From Levilactobacillus mulengensis (GTDB lineage Bacteria; Bacillota; Bacilli; Lactobacillales; Lactobacillaceae): a DNA stretch of 64,000 nucleotides. The DNA is taken from NCBI RefSeq assembly GCF_003946045.1, contig NZ_RHNW01000004.1:62001-126000 (forward strand). Direction: 5' to 3'. Below the pieces are notes generated by a model that made no database searches, had not been told where the DNA came from, and was given only the letters and a program-made list of their open reading frames with translations. Position 1 is the stretch's first letter. The number at the start of each line of letters is the position of its first letter. Of this stretch, positions 41,712 through 51,000 are shown one piece after another. Position numbers and translations under genes: made by a program.

Positions 41712-41912
41712 TTGTTGGCGCCTCCGGGCTGGTGAAAATGGGCCGTGTCGCTGTGGGCGCACGCCTGGAGCCAAAGGGCGGTCTCCAGACTTACTTTGAG
41801 CCGAAAGTCACGTCTCAAAGATAGCAGTTGCCTAAGCGGGGAACCCGCTAAGGCAACTCCCACGGCTGAACCCATTTTCACCAGCCCTGCGGCTAAGACT
41901 CGTTTAATTCGT
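41712..41912 (+). repeat. structured intergenic repeat A7
   Basis: Family A, nearly identical to A3: closing stem GGGCTGGTGAAAATGGG/CCCATTTTCACCAGCCC; hairpins CTGGAG/CTCCAG, CTTTGAG/CTCAAAG and GTTGCCTAAGCGGG/CCCGCTAAGGCAAC. It starts about 12 bases after the antiporter stop. Confidence 0.9.
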
Positions 41913-42160
41913 GGTCGGCTGTAGTCTGGTTTGCTAGTTTTTGGGTGTCTAACAAGGATCGCTGGGTGAGGCGACAGTCTACTATCGAAAAATACGATGC
42001 AATCGAATGAGTCAGCCGCGAATTAACTTGGTGGTTGGCTCATTTTTCTGTTCCCAATTTCCGTCGTTTCCCGCCCTTAGGGAATTGCCTACTTGTCGGT
42101 AGCAAAAAATGTGATACACTGCAATTGTAAGAGCTTTCACTACAGATTGGAGTGCCCGTC

Positions 42161-42772
42161 ATGTTCCAGACCATTCTAACGGCCGTGATGCTGTATACCG
42201 CCACCGCCGTTGACCTGCTCGTCATCCTCTTAATGTACTTTGCTCACGTCAAAGACAAACGCCAGTACCTGGATATTTACCTGGGGCAGTACCTGGGGTC
42301 CGTGGCGTTGATTTTGATGAGCCTCTTTTTCGCGTTCGTGCTACACTATGTGCCCGAAAAATGGATGTTGGGCTTATTGGGATTGATTCCCATCTACTTT
42401 GGGATTCGGGTCTGGTTCGTTGAGGACTCCGGGGAGGCCAAGGCGAAGGAACGCCTGCACAGCAAGGGCCTCAGTAAGTTGACCGAGACCGTGGCCATTG
42501 TGACCATTGGCAGTTGTGGGGCGGACAACCTCGGGCTGTTCGTGCCGTACTTTGTGACGCTGACCCACCAACAGCTCATCGTGACGCTCATCGTCTTCCT
42601 GATCATGATTTACTTGCTGGTGTTCACGGCGCAGAAAATTTCCTGTCTCCCTGGAGTCGGGGAGTTCATCGAGCGCTACAATCGCTGGGTCATTTCGGCC
42701 ATCTATATCGGCCTAGGTCTCTTGATTATTTTGGAAAATGGCACGATTCCGCAGTTACTTAAATTTTTGTAA
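42161..42772 (+). CDS. CadD-like cadmium resistance/cation transporter
   Basis: 203 residues, five or six membrane helices: LYTATAVDLLVILLMYF, then YLDIYLGQYLGSVALILMSL, GLLGLIPIYFGIRVWF and VTIGSCGADNLGLFVPYF. The AT-VD-L, GLIPIYFGI and GADN motifs are those of the CadD family (LysE superfamily), whose best-known members confer cadmium tolerance. The ATG at 42161 is used because TTGGAG is eight bases before it. The real substrate may be another cation. Confidence 0.87.
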   Translation: MFQTILTAVMLYTATAVDLLVILLMYFAHVKDKRQYLDIYLGQYLGSVALILMSLFFAFVLHYVPEKWMLGLLGLIPIYFGIRVWFVEDSGEAKAKERLHSKGLSKLTETVAIVTIGSCGADNLGLFVPYFVTLTHQQLIVTLIVFLIMIYLLVFTAQKISCLPGVGEFIERYNRWVISAIYIGLGLLIILENGTIPQLLKFL

Positions 42773-42777
42773 ACGAA

Positions 42778-42817
42778 AAGCTGGCGCTAACCTGTGAAGG
42801 GTTAACGTCAGCTTATT
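42778..42817. terminator. bidirectional terminator between CadD-like and yfhO genes
   Basis: Arms AAGCTGGCGCTAACC/GGGTTAACGTCAGCTT, T-rich on the plus strand and A-rich upstream. Confidence 0.85.
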
Positions 42818-42821
42818 TTGG

Positions 42822-45548
42822 TTAAAAACGATGTTGATTTGCTAAATCCTCTTCGCGTTTTTTCAGGGGCCGTTGCCATTCTACCGTGACCCACAGGAGG
42901 AGGAAGATGGCGAAGCTGGCCAAACTAATGGTCATGCCCAACTTCAGTCCTGGTGTGGTGTAGTGCAGGACAACGTGGTTCTTGCCCGGCTTGAGCGGCA
43001 CGCCGATCATTCCCGGATAGTTGTGGCGCACGGGAATCAGGGATTGCGCGTGCATGGCCGCTTGAATGGCGACTGGTTTGCCATTGACCGTTGCCGACCA
43101 ACCCGGCGTCTTCGGAATCGCGACGTAGAGTAGGTTACGGTCCGTGGTCCCCGTGACGTCCCCGGACAACCAGGAGACACCGCTATTGGCCCGCAGTTTG
43201 AACCGTTGTTGCTTCAAACTATCGGCCAGTTTGACATATTTACGCTCGTTCATTGAGGCAAACTGGTTGGTGTAGCCCGCCAGTGGAGCCTGAGTGACGT
43301 AACTGATCTTCAGCACGTCGCCCTTGGTGAACCAGCCCAATTTTGCCAAATATCGGTAACCATCGGCCTTGATCATGGGTCTGACGGAACGGCCGTTGAC
43401 CGCCAAACTCGAGTAGATTATCGCGTTGGCCGGTGAGTAGCCGTGCAACAGGCCGGTCGCGGTGACCCGCACCTTAAAGGTTTGGACAAAGCGTTGGTCC
43501 GGCATCTCGGTTGAGCCGGCAACCCGTTTGAGGTCGTCCTCATGCGCCCGGTGAGTCGTGACGCTCAGCACCTTCACGGGAGCCAGCGTATTCTTAGGCG
43601 CATCTAAGGCCGCCAGAATGCGTTGCTGGTTGATCAATGCCGCCTGGTCATCCAACTGGAGCTTGCCAAACTTTTGTGGCACCGCGAAGCCGAAACCGGC
43701 GTACGTGTCCAGCCGGTCGACCGGGTCCTGGTGCTTCGCGTTCAGCCGATATTTAACGCCCATCAGCGTGTCGCTCAGACTGGAATAGCCCTGCGAACTG
43801 ATCCGCCGCGCGTTCGGACTGAAGTAGCCGAGGTCGTGTTGGAAGACCCGAGCCTGCTCGTTCAGCGTGGAACTGTAGTAACTGACGCCAGGGTAATTGA
43901 ACATGATGGCGTCGTTGTAGTGGTTGTAAACGCCGCTGTAGGCCCGGCCAATTTGCGAATGGCTGAAGTCGATGCGGTGCAGGTTCGGTTTAGATTTGGC
44001 AGCCGTCACCCGGTTGAGGTTAGCGGCGTCCTTTTGGTAGTATTTTTCAAACTTGGGCTGCGAACCCCATTCCATGCCCTGCGTGGCCATCAGGAAGGTG
44101 CCCCCGAGCTCAAACGAAATCAAGACGCCCATTAAGCCCAGGCGAATCGGCCGCCACTCGGTGATAAAGAGTAGCATCGTGTTGAGCAACAACAGGCCCA
44201 ATGCCGGCCACAGTAGGTGAAAGGCCGGTTGGCTCATAACGTACAGGTCGTGATTGTAGCTGGGCAGCAAGTGGTCCCAAACGGTTGGAATCACCTGGGC
44301 GCTCAGAAAGCCGATGACCAGTAGGCCCGCGGCCCAGACCAGGGCGAGGACCTTTTGCGGGTCGTTCATCGACTGCGACGGGTGCGTTTGCCAAGCCCGG
44401 TAGGCCGTCGTCAACGCCAGGAACGTAAAGAAGTAGACGTTGCGGTACGGGAAGCCAGCGGGCTGCTGGAACATGTGCCAGGCGGTGTTTAATACCGTGA
44501 TGAATAGGCCCAGTCCCATGACAATTAAGAGCCACATCGTTCGCTTCTTTTCCACCGCGTGAATCTGCGGCGAGACGAAGTAGACGATGAGCAGGAGAAA
44601 CATCAGCGTGCCCATGAATAACGACGGTGCGTGGTATAAATGAGACACGTAGGTGCTGGTGCCCGGCGCAAACTGGGCGAGCACTTCCGGCCCGAACATT
44701 GGCGTGGGCAGGTAGTTGTTGATGAAGAAATTACTCTTTCCGGTCAGCAGCATCCCCATCGCTGTCGGAATCAGTACGATCATCGACATCCCACCGGCAA
44801 CCAGGGAGCCAATCGTGAATTGGCGGATGGCCGGCCAGTGCATGTGCCAAACGTCCTTGAATGGCGTCGCGGTTGGTTGATGTTCAATGATTAAGTAGAT
44901 AAAGTACATAACTGAAAATAGGCAAGTCATATAACCCATATAGTAATTGCTAATGATGGTGACGGTCAGACTAACCGTGTACAGGCCATAGTGGTGCAGG
45001 CTGACGATGCGGTGCAGGCCCAGCGCGACCAGCGGCAGCCAAATCAGGGCGTCCAGCCACATCATGTCGTAGAAGTACATGCTAACGAATCCGCACAGGC
45101 TAAAGGCCGTGGTGAACAGTAACATGGACCAGCCGCTCTTTAAGAAGGCGTGCCGGATGAAAACGGCCATGGTCAGGCCAATCGTACTAATTTTTAAAAT
45201 AATGATCCAGGTCATCGCCACCGGCAATTTGGTCGCCGAGAAGAGAAAGACCAGGAGATTGAATGGACTGATGACGTAGTAGGTCAGGAGGGGAATAATG
45301 CCGCTCCCAGACCCGAGTGAGAAGGAAAACAGGTGGAACTGCCCGTGCAGGACGGTTGCCCGCAAATTTTCCAGAATGGGGATGTACTGGGTCCCCATGT
45401 CGCTAAACAGTAAGTTTCGTGGGCCAAACGGTGTAATCTGTAAACGCCAAAAGATTAGACACAGAATGGCGAATGGAATTAGAAATGCGCCCCCATACAC
45501 CCAGCGGCTAACTCTTAGGGCCGCTAGGGTGTGCCGTTGTTGCTTCAT
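42822..45548 (-). CDS. YfhO family membrane protein
   Basis: About 908 residues from ATG 45548 (GGAGGGG upstream). The frame continues through repeat B3 to 45707, but that part is repeat sequence, not protein. Twelve or more helices occupy the first 520 residues, with FSDMGTQYIPIL and SFSLGSGSG near the start, then a large extracellular C-terminal domain and a last helix. YfhO proteins are GT-C-fold enzymes implicated in glycosylation of teichoic or lipoteichoic acids. Start codon and repeat B3 are only about 45 bases apart, so the promoter must lie in or beyond the repeat. Confidence 0.9.
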   Translation of the reverse strand: MKQQRHTLAALRVSRWVYGGAFLIPFAILCLIFWRLQITPFGPRNLLFSDMGTQYIPILENLRATVLHGQFHLFSFSLGSGSGIIPLLTYYVISPFNLLVFLFSATKLPVAMTWIIILKISTIGLTMAVFIRHAFLKSGWSMLLFTTAFSLCGFVSMYFYDMMWLDALIWLPLVALGLHRIVSLHHYGLYTVSLTVTIISNYYMGYMTCLFSVMYFIYLIIEHQPTATPFKDVWHMHWPAIRQFTIGSLVAGGMSMIVLIPTAMGMLLTGKSNFFINNYLPTPMFGPEVLAQFAPGTSTYVSHLYHAPSLFMGTLMFLLLIVYFVSPQIHAVEKKRTMWLLIVMGLGLFITVLNTAWHMFQQPAGFPYRNVYFFTFLALTTAYRAWQTHPSQSMNDPQKVLALVWAAGLLVIGFLSAQVIPTVWDHLLPSYNHDLYVMSQPAFHLLWPALGLLLLNTMLLFITEWRPIRLGLMGVLISFELGGTFLMATQGMEWGSQPKFEKYYQKDAANLNRVTAAKSKPNLHRIDFSHSQIGRAYSGVYNHYNDAIMFNYPGVSYYSSTLNEQARVFQHDLGYFSPNARRISSQGYSSLSDTLMGVKYRLNAKHQDPVDRLDTYAGFGFAVPQKFGKLQLDDQAALINQQRILAALDAPKNTLAPVKVLSVTTHRAHEDDLKRVAGSTEMPDQRFVQTFKVRVTATGLLHGYSPANAIIYSSLAVNGRSVRPMIKADGYRYLAKLGWFTKGDVLKISYVTQAPLAGYTNQFASMNERKYVKLADSLKQQRFKLRANSGVSWLSGDVTGTTDRNLLYVAIPKTPGWSATVNGKPVAIQAAMHAQSLIPVRHNYPGMIGVPLKPGKNHVVLHYTTPGLKLGMTISLASFAIFLLLWVTVEWQRPLKKREEDLANQHRF

Positions 45549-45591
45549 GAATACCCCTCCGTTATTGATCCTGGTTAAATTGTCCTTTGCT

Positions 45592-45860
45592 TTGACAGCG
45601 CCTCCGGGCTGGTGAAAACTGGGCTTGGTCGTGTCCGTTCCCGACGGCGGGCTCAAACTGCCCTGCTGTGGGGTCGGTTCCAGCCAAAGTGCGGGCTTCC
45701 ACCTCAACTTTGAGCCTGAGATGCGGTCTCAAAGGTTGCCCCATGCTCTAAATAGAGAAAATCACTCTATTAAGACCATCGACACAGCCGGGCAGTTTGG
45801 CCCGCCTCTGGTCACTTCCACGACCGGCCCAGTTTTCCCAGCCCTGCGGCTGACACGGAA
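45592..45860 (+). repeat. structured intergenic repeat B3
   Basis: Family B. Outer CTGGTGAAAACTGGGC/GGCCCAGTTTTCCCAG. Internal stem GGCGGGCTCAAACTGCCC pairs with GGGCAGTTTGGCCCGCC. Hairpin TAAATAGAG/CTCTATTAA, a sequence not seen in other copies but still paired. Oriented opposite to yfhO and covering its upstream region. Confidence 0.9.
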
Positions 45861-46180
45861 TTTAATCCGCATCAATCGTCGTGGACGGTCTGCTTTTGTG
45901 ATGATGTGTTGGTGAAAATGGTGTCGCGTCCGTTCCCAGCGGTGCGCTACGGTAATCGTCCTGCTGTGGGGTCGGTTCCAGCCTGAGAAACGGGCTTCCA
46001 CCTCAACTTTGAGCCTGAGAAGCCCCATGCTCTAAGCTGAGTGAGAAGCCTCAGCTTAGAGCATCGACACAGCTGGTCGCCTTGGCGCACCTCTGGTCAC
46101 TTCCACAACTGGCCCAATTTCACCAGCCCTGCGGCTGACACGGAATTTAATCCGCATCAGTCGTCGTGGATGGCCTGCTG
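45848..46180 (+). repeat. repeat B4 inside a 284-base tandem duplication with B3
   Basis: The unique right flank of B3 (45848-45896, beginning TGCGGCTGACACGG) recurs with few changes right of B4 (46132-46180), so B4 and flank are a tandem duplicate of B3 and flank. B4 (45905-46150) lacks about 15 bases (GCGGTCTCAAAGGTT of B3), removing one side of the TTTGAG/CTCAAA hairpin. Confidence 0.85.
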
Positions 46181-46857
46181 TTATTATTTCATGGTACGTC
46201 GTTTTTTATCCTTGATGATTGCTAACTAGTTTTTAGTCAATTGTGAAGCAATTGGTTGTGACCCCACTCCGAAAGTCAGCAAGGGTCAAACCAACCAGTA
46301 CCAAATATGTCTGACTATAATAGAATACCATGCAGACTCTTTGGTTAAAAGTCTACCGCAAAAATGGGGGAGCTCCGTCGGTGATGCCCCAAACTTCGTA
46401 AAAACTTAGCGTTTAGTTAGGGGAACGACTTAAGCTCGCGGTCAGCTCCGGGACTCGTCGCCGATTTTCGGTGATTTGGGGCGGCTAAACTAGGTGAATT
46501 TTCAAGGGAGTTTAGCCAAGTTAATATAGGCGTAACCCGACAACTTAAGGTTACGTTATTGTTAATGGTGTAGGGTGTAAGCTTAATTACGCTGGCCGGA
46601 AACGATAAGACCGGGTAACCACTCCGGATACGCAATCAGTTGTGGTAAAATTTAGCTGATTGGTTGCTTAAATTTAGTAGCCGAGGTAATTGAATTGTTG
46701 TTAATAAAACGAACTGTAAGCTAAAAGGTTGTCGGTCTGAGACAAATGTTTCAGGTCATTCACTACGCTTTAATGGATTACGCCGTCAGTGATTACCTGT
46801 GTCAACAGGCACGAGCATGTACCCGAAATTGACGACGGCAGTTGGTACGGGTTAAAT
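46181..46857. other. 680-base region without a supported gene
   Basis: No frame with a ribosome binding site or recognisable motif; a 72-codon minus-strand frame (46417-46635) is not supported. An inverted segment (CGGCTAAACTAGGTGAATTTT versus GGGAGTTTAGCC, around 46482-46517) may fold. It could be a decayed gene. Confidence 0.35.
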
Positions 46858-47125
46858 CCGTGTGAGCCGCGGGGCTGGTGAAAATGAGTCAGTCGTGGAA
46901 GTGACCAGAGGTGCGCCAAGGTGACCAGCTGTGTCGATGGTCTTAGCTGAGTGGTTTTCTCAGCTTAGAGCATGGGACGACCTTTGAGACCGTACTTTGG
47001 CTCAAAGTCGAGGTGGAAGCCCGTTTCTCAGGCTGGAACCGGCCCCACAGCAGGGCGTCTTGAGCGCACCGCCGGGAACGGACGCGACGCGGCTCATTTT
47101 CACCAGCCCGGAGGCGCGGACAACG
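46858..47125 (-). repeat. structured intergenic repeat B5 (minus orientation)
   Basis: Family B. Outer GGGGCTGGTGAAAATGAG/CTCATTTTCACCAGCCC. Internal stem GGTGCGCCAAG against CTTGAGCGCACC: GC pairs replaced relative to B1 and B2 with pairing retained. Hairpin CTTAGCTGAG/CTCAGCTTAG. It ends about 35 bases before the response-regulator ribosome binding site. Confidence 0.88.
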
Positions 47126-47171
47126 ACCAATTTAAACTAAACCAAGATAAAATTATTAGGAGGAATGCCCG

Positions 47172-47864
47172 TTGCGTACTACTGCGAAGGTATTAGTTGT
47201 CGAAGATGAAAAGGAATTATCCGCGGACATTGTCGAATTAATTTCGCCAATTTGTGAAACCGAAACCGCCTTTGATGGCGAACAGGGGGAGTTTTTAGCC
47301 AGCCAGGATGTGTTTGATGCCATCATCTTGGACCTGATGCTCCCTGGCGAAAGTGGGCTGGACCTGCTTTTACACATCAGAAATAAGGGTATCAAGACCC
47401 CCGTACTGATTTTGACCGCCAAAGATACAATTGCCGATAAGTTGCGGGGCTTCAATGATGGGGCCGATGACTATGTCACCAAGCCCTTCCATCGGGAAGA
47501 ATTACTTGCTCGCATGAAGGCGTTATTGAAGCGGACAGGTCATCTGAATAGCTCGGATGTGATTACCCTCGGCCAATTGTCAATCAACACCAGCAAGCAT
47601 TTAGCCACCTTTAACGGGGAACCCTTGACGTTGAAGGGACGTGAGTTTGATCTGCTGGCTTATTTAGTCGCCAATCCGGGGACAATTATTACCAAGGAAC
47701 AAATTTTCAACCGGCTGTGGGGCTTTGACTCCGAGACCAGCCTGTCCGTGGTCGAGGTCTACATGAGTAACCTGCGCAAAGAGCTGAAGAATGCCGGTAG
47801 TGACCTGTCGTTGCGGACCATCCGGAATGCGGGGTACATCGTGGAGGCCCCAGATGAGCAATAA
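47172..47864 (+). CDS. OmpR/PhoB family response regulator
   Basis: 230 residues. Receiver domain with the acidic pair Glu11-Asp12, phospho-acceptor Asp54 in IILDLMLPG, Thr and Lys in LTAKD and TKPF; C-terminal winged helix with GREFDLLAYLVANPG and SVVEVYMSNLRKEL. It starts with TTG at 47172 after AGGAGG at 47159-47164. Its 3' end overlaps the sensor kinase gene by 11 bases. CiaR-like in general shape; the stimulus is unknown. Confidence 0.92.
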   Translation: MRTTAKVLVVEDEKELSADIVELISPICETETAFDGEQGEFLASQDVFDAIILDLMLPGESGLDLLLHIRNKGIKTPVLILTAKDTIADKLRGFNDGADDYVTKPFHREELLARMKALLKRTGHLNSSDVITLGQLSINTSKHLATFNGEPLTLKGREFDLLAYLVANPGTIITKEQIFNRLWGFDSETSLSVVEVYMSNLRKELKNAGSDLSLRTIRNAGYIVEAPDEQ

Positions 47865-49203
47865 AGTCAATCGCGCCCAACAGTGGCGGCTTTTTTGGAG
47901 CAGTTTCATCGGCTTTACTCTAATCTTTGTGTTGCTGGGAATCATCGTGTTCGTGCTGTTTCGGCGGACGATTCTGACGTCTACGGATCAGACATTGCGG
48001 GTCGAACGTAGCGCTCGGTTGGCGGGGCCGCCACAACAGAAGACGGTGCAGCCCTTTCAAAAGGATAAGCAGGACGCGCAACAGGCCCTGCACCGAACCG
48101 CCATTCATCCGTTCATGACCACGACGATAATTTTTAACACGAACGGTAAAATCTTAAACAAAATGCAACTGGGCTCGCGCTACGAGACGCTGAAAAATGT
48201 GGTGCTGGACACCGCGCAGCAGGGACAACTCCATTCGATCATCATCAATGACAAGTATAATTTCCGAACATTACTGGTGAAAGTGCCGCAGAGCAATACG
48301 GATAAATCGGTGGCGGGGAAGTACCTGCTGATCATGGAAAACATTGACCCACAAAAGGCCGCCATGCATACGTTTACCAAGGTCATGTTGATTACCATGG
48401 GCGTCTTCTGGCTACTGTCAATCTTGATGAGCATGTGGATGTCACGCTTGACCATGCGGCCGATTCTTCGGTCGTGGGGCCGGCAGACCGAGTTCGTGGG
48501 TAACGCCGCGCATGAGTTGCGGACACCGTTGACCATTATCCAAAATAAATTGGAGCTCCTCCTGACCAAACCGAACGATAAGATTATTGATCAGGCGGAA
48601 AATATTGCGATTGCCAGCAGTGAGAGTCAGCGACTTCAAAAGCTGACCCAGGATCTGTTGGCGCTAGCCCGGTCGGATTCCAATACGCTGCAAACGAACT
48701 TTGAACCGACGCACGTTGCCCAGTTCTTAGACCGGACCGTGGAACCCTACACGGAAATTGCCGCCAGCCAGGGGAAAAAGCTGGTCATGGAACCCGTGGC
48801 GGATTTCAAGGCCACGCTGGATCAGAACCTCATCCATCAATTGATGAATATCCTGATTGATAACGCCATGAAGTATTCGCCCAAGGGCAGTACTATCACG
48901 GTGACGGCCAAGTTAAGCACTCGTAAGTGGCAACTGATTGTTGCCGACCAAGGTATCGGTATTCAGGCGGCCGACCGCAAACGAATCTTTGACCGGTTCT
49001 ACCGCGTCGACACGTCTCGGAGCCGGAAAACTGGTGGCAACGGCTTAGGCCTGTCGATTGCGCAGTGGATTGTCAGCCTCCATCACGGTACCATTGCCGT
49101 CAGGGACAACCAGCCGCACGGGAGCCAGTTTGTGGCGACGCTGCCCCTCAATCCAGAAAATGGGTTGACCAGCCGGTACGAAAAGAAATCGAAGAAAAAG
49201 TAA
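47854..49203 (+). CDS. sensor histidine kinase
   Basis: 449 residues from ATG 47854 (the frame upstream overlaps the regulator gene). Two membrane helices (near residues 15-35 and 180-200) flank an extracellular sensor of about 140 residues, without a recognisable HAMP domain. H-box FVGNAAHELRTPLTIIQNKLELL with His220; N-box LIDNAMKYSPKG; G-boxes DQGIGI and GNGLGLSIAQWIV. Pairs with the overlapping OmpR-type regulator; CiaH-like. Confidence 0.92.
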   Translation: MSNKVNRAQQWRLFWSSFIGFTLIFVLLGIIVFVLFRRTILTSTDQTLRVERSARLAGPPQQKTVQPFQKDKQDAQQALHRTAIHPFMTTTIIFNTNGKILNKMQLGSRYETLKNVVLDTAQQGQLHSIIINDKYNFRTLLVKVPQSNTDKSVAGKYLLIMENIDPQKAAMHTFTKVMLITMGVFWLLSILMSMWMSRLTMRPILRSWGRQTEFVGNAAHELRTPLTIIQNKLELLLTKPNDKIIDQAENIAIASSESQRLQKLTQDLLALARSDSNTLQTNFEPTHVAQFLDRTVEPYTEIAASQGKKLVMEPVADFKATLDQNLIHQLMNILIDNAMKYSPKGSTITVTAKLSTRKWQLIVADQGIGIQAADRKRIFDRFYRVDTSRSRKTGGNGLGLSIAQWIVSLHHGTIAVRDNQPHGSQFVATLPLNPENGLTSRYEKKSKKK

Positions 49204-49230
49204 GGCGACTTAACTAAGCGGTCGTCAATC

Positions 49231-49266
49231 AGGTTCCAGCTAGTTATCTGCGGCTGGAACCTTTTG
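49231..49266 (+). terminator. terminator of the two-component operon
   Basis: Arms AGGTTCCAGC/GCTGGAACCT, followed by TTTTG. Confidence 0.85.
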
Positions 49267-49361
49267 TTTACCCCAGCCAACGCGTAACCATTCAACCCGG
49301 AAAAAGTTTCAATGGCGCCGGTTCTATGGTAAGGTTGTTTCATCAAGACCGCTGGCTGGTG

Positions 49362-49577
49362 GGACTATTAGTCGTTGTCTTTGCCTCCGGGCTGGTGAAA
49401 ACTGGGCCGTGACGCTGTGGGCGCACGTCTGGAGCCGAAAGGCGGTCTCCAGACTTACTTTGAGCCTCTAAGAAACGAGTCTCAAAGATAGCAGTTGCCT
49501 AAGCGGGGAACCCGTTAAGGCAACTCCCACGGCTGAGCCCATTTTCACCAGCCCTGCGGCGGACGGCGGCTTAGTCC
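49362..49577 (+). repeat. structured intergenic repeat A8
   Basis: Family A: outer GGACTA/TAGTCC; closing GGGCTGGTGAAAACTGGGC with GCCCATTTTCACCAGCCC (one bulge); hairpins GTCTGGAG/CTCCAGAC, CTTTGAG/CTCAAAG, GTTGCCTAAGCGGG/CCCGTTAAGGCAAC. About 160 bases past the kinase gene, same orientation; it forms an opposed pair with B6. Confidence 0.88.
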
Positions 49578-49741
49578 ATCGGTGAGCTGGTCATTATCTA
49601 ATTTGATGGATATGTCAGTCGATATGATGACTGTAATTAGCTGTATTAATAATAAATATGATTGAAATCGTTAGAAATAAACATAATGTTAAAGCAGTTT
49701 GATCTGAAATGGGCGGTTGAAGTAAGTTAGCGCCACAGTAA

Positions 49742-49956
49742 AATGCGTGAACCGGTGTCAGTGACCAGAGGCGGGCCAAAGTGCCCAGCTGTGTCGGTGG
49801 CCTTGGCTGGGGTCCTTTCCCAGCCTAGCCCACGGGACGACCTTTGAGACCGGTCTTTGGCTCAAAGTCGAGGTGAAAGCCCGTTTCTCAGGCTGGAACC
49901 GACCCCATAGCAGGGTACTTTGAGCCCGCCGCCGGGAACGACTAGGGCACGCATTT
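49742..49956 (-). repeat. structured intergenic repeat B6 (minus orientation)
   Basis: Family B with outer arms AATGCGTG/CACGCATT. Hairpin CTTGGCTGGG/CCCAGCCTAGC replaces the usual CTTAGCTGAG/CTCAGCTTAG with pairing retained. Boxes GTGTCGGTGG and GGCTGGAACCGACCCC. It lies just upstream of the LacI gene. Confidence 0.86.
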
Positions 49957-50027
49957 TTCCGCTGGCAAGGTGACGAACCCAGCCGACCGGTTCGGATCAA
50001 CTGATGAATAAGGAGTATGTCAAAAAG

Positions 50028-50993
50028 ATGTTAACTATCCGCGATATTGCCGCGAAGGCCGGGGTCTCAGTATCGACCGCCTCACGGGCTTTAAATAATA
50101 ATCCGCGCATTAGCCAGGCGACCCGGGAACGCATCCAGGCGCTGGCCGAGGCGGAGGGGTATTTGCCAAATTACAATGCGAAAAATTTAACGGCGGGTGA
50201 AGCAAATGCCGTGGGAGTAGTCTTTCCGACTGCCGACCACAGTCATCCTGAAAATCCCTTCTACATTGACCTGTTACGGGGTATCAACGGCCAATTAACC
50301 CAACGACATTACGTGTTGTCCGTGGCCATCAGCAAGACGTCCGCGGATCTGTTGGAGAACGTCAAATCCATGGTCGTTCAGGGGAAAATCAAGCGATTCG
50401 TCCTCATGTATGCGCACCACGATGACCCGATTGCGGCCTTCCTGCGCCAGCACCATTTACGGTTCGTGACGATTGGTCAGCCGGATGACAACGCCAACGA
50501 TTACTTCGTGGACAACGATAACCTCCAGGCCGGGATCGGTGGGGCCACGTATCTGTTAGATCAGTTACAGGTCAAGCATCCCGTTTTCGTGGAGTCGGCG
50601 CACGACTGGGCCTACGAACAACAGCGGCGTCAGGGGTACGAACGCGTCGCTGCCAGCTTCAACGTGGAACCGTTGACCTGCAAGTTAGGCGAGGTCAATC
50701 GGGCCCGCTTGTTCATTAAGCAACATCCAGAAATTGATGGCATTATGGCGACCGATGATTTTAACGCGATTGAGTTCTATCGTTTGGTTCGTGAACAGTC
50801 CAGCATCCGTAATTTTCCGGTCGTCAGCTTTAACCACTCGCTACCAACAGGTTTGACGGATGCCAATTTGCATTCGGTGAACTTGTTCCCGGAAAAAATG
50901 GGTTCCGCGACCGTAGCTTTGCTGTTTAGTGACCGGGAACCTTTGGACACACCGACCCCCGGACAAATCAGAATTCCGTACGAAATTAAATAG
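50028..50993 (+). CDS. malR: LacI family regulator of the maltose locus (MalR-like)
   Basis: About 321 residues. N-terminal HTH LTIRDIAAKAGVSVSTASRALNNNPRISQATRERI with hinge helix; periplasmic-binding-like effector domain with DRDPIAAF-like segment and MATDDFNAIEFYRLV. The start is uncertain: ATG 50028 begins at the conserved LTIRD but is 12 bases from AAGGAG; ATG 50004 adds eight residues and has no ribosome binding site. It lies upstream of maltose transporter and phosphorylase genes, so a MalR role is inferred. Confidence 0.85.
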   Translation: MLTIRDIAAKAGVSVSTASRALNNNPRISQATRERIQALAEAEGYLPNYNAKNLTAGEANAVGVVFPTADHSHPENPFYIDLLRGINGQLTQRHYVLSVAISKTSADLLENVKSMVVQGKIKRFVLMYAHHDDPIAAFLRQHHLRFVTIGQPDDNANDYFVDNDNLQAGIGGATYLLDQLQVKHPVFVESAHDWAYEQQRRQGYERVAASFNVEPLTCKLGEVNRARLFIKQHPEIDGIMATDDFNAIEFYRLVREQSSIRNFPVVSFNHSLPTGLTDANLHSVNLFPEKMGSATVALLFSDREPLDTPTPGQIRIPYEIK

Positions 50994-51000
50994 ATTGTGA

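Noticed and set aside
41577-41881. Minus-strand frames over repeat A7
   Set aside because: Same peptide-like strings appear in every A element (for example at 21718 and 41603), showing they are repeat translation, not genes.
45549-45707. N-terminal extension of YfhO
   Set aside because: The extension reads through repeat B3; the ATG at 45548 has a strong ribosome binding site and the expected membrane start.
46417-46635. 72-codon minus-strand gene
   Set aside because: No ribosome binding site and no motif; the region has stops in all other frames.
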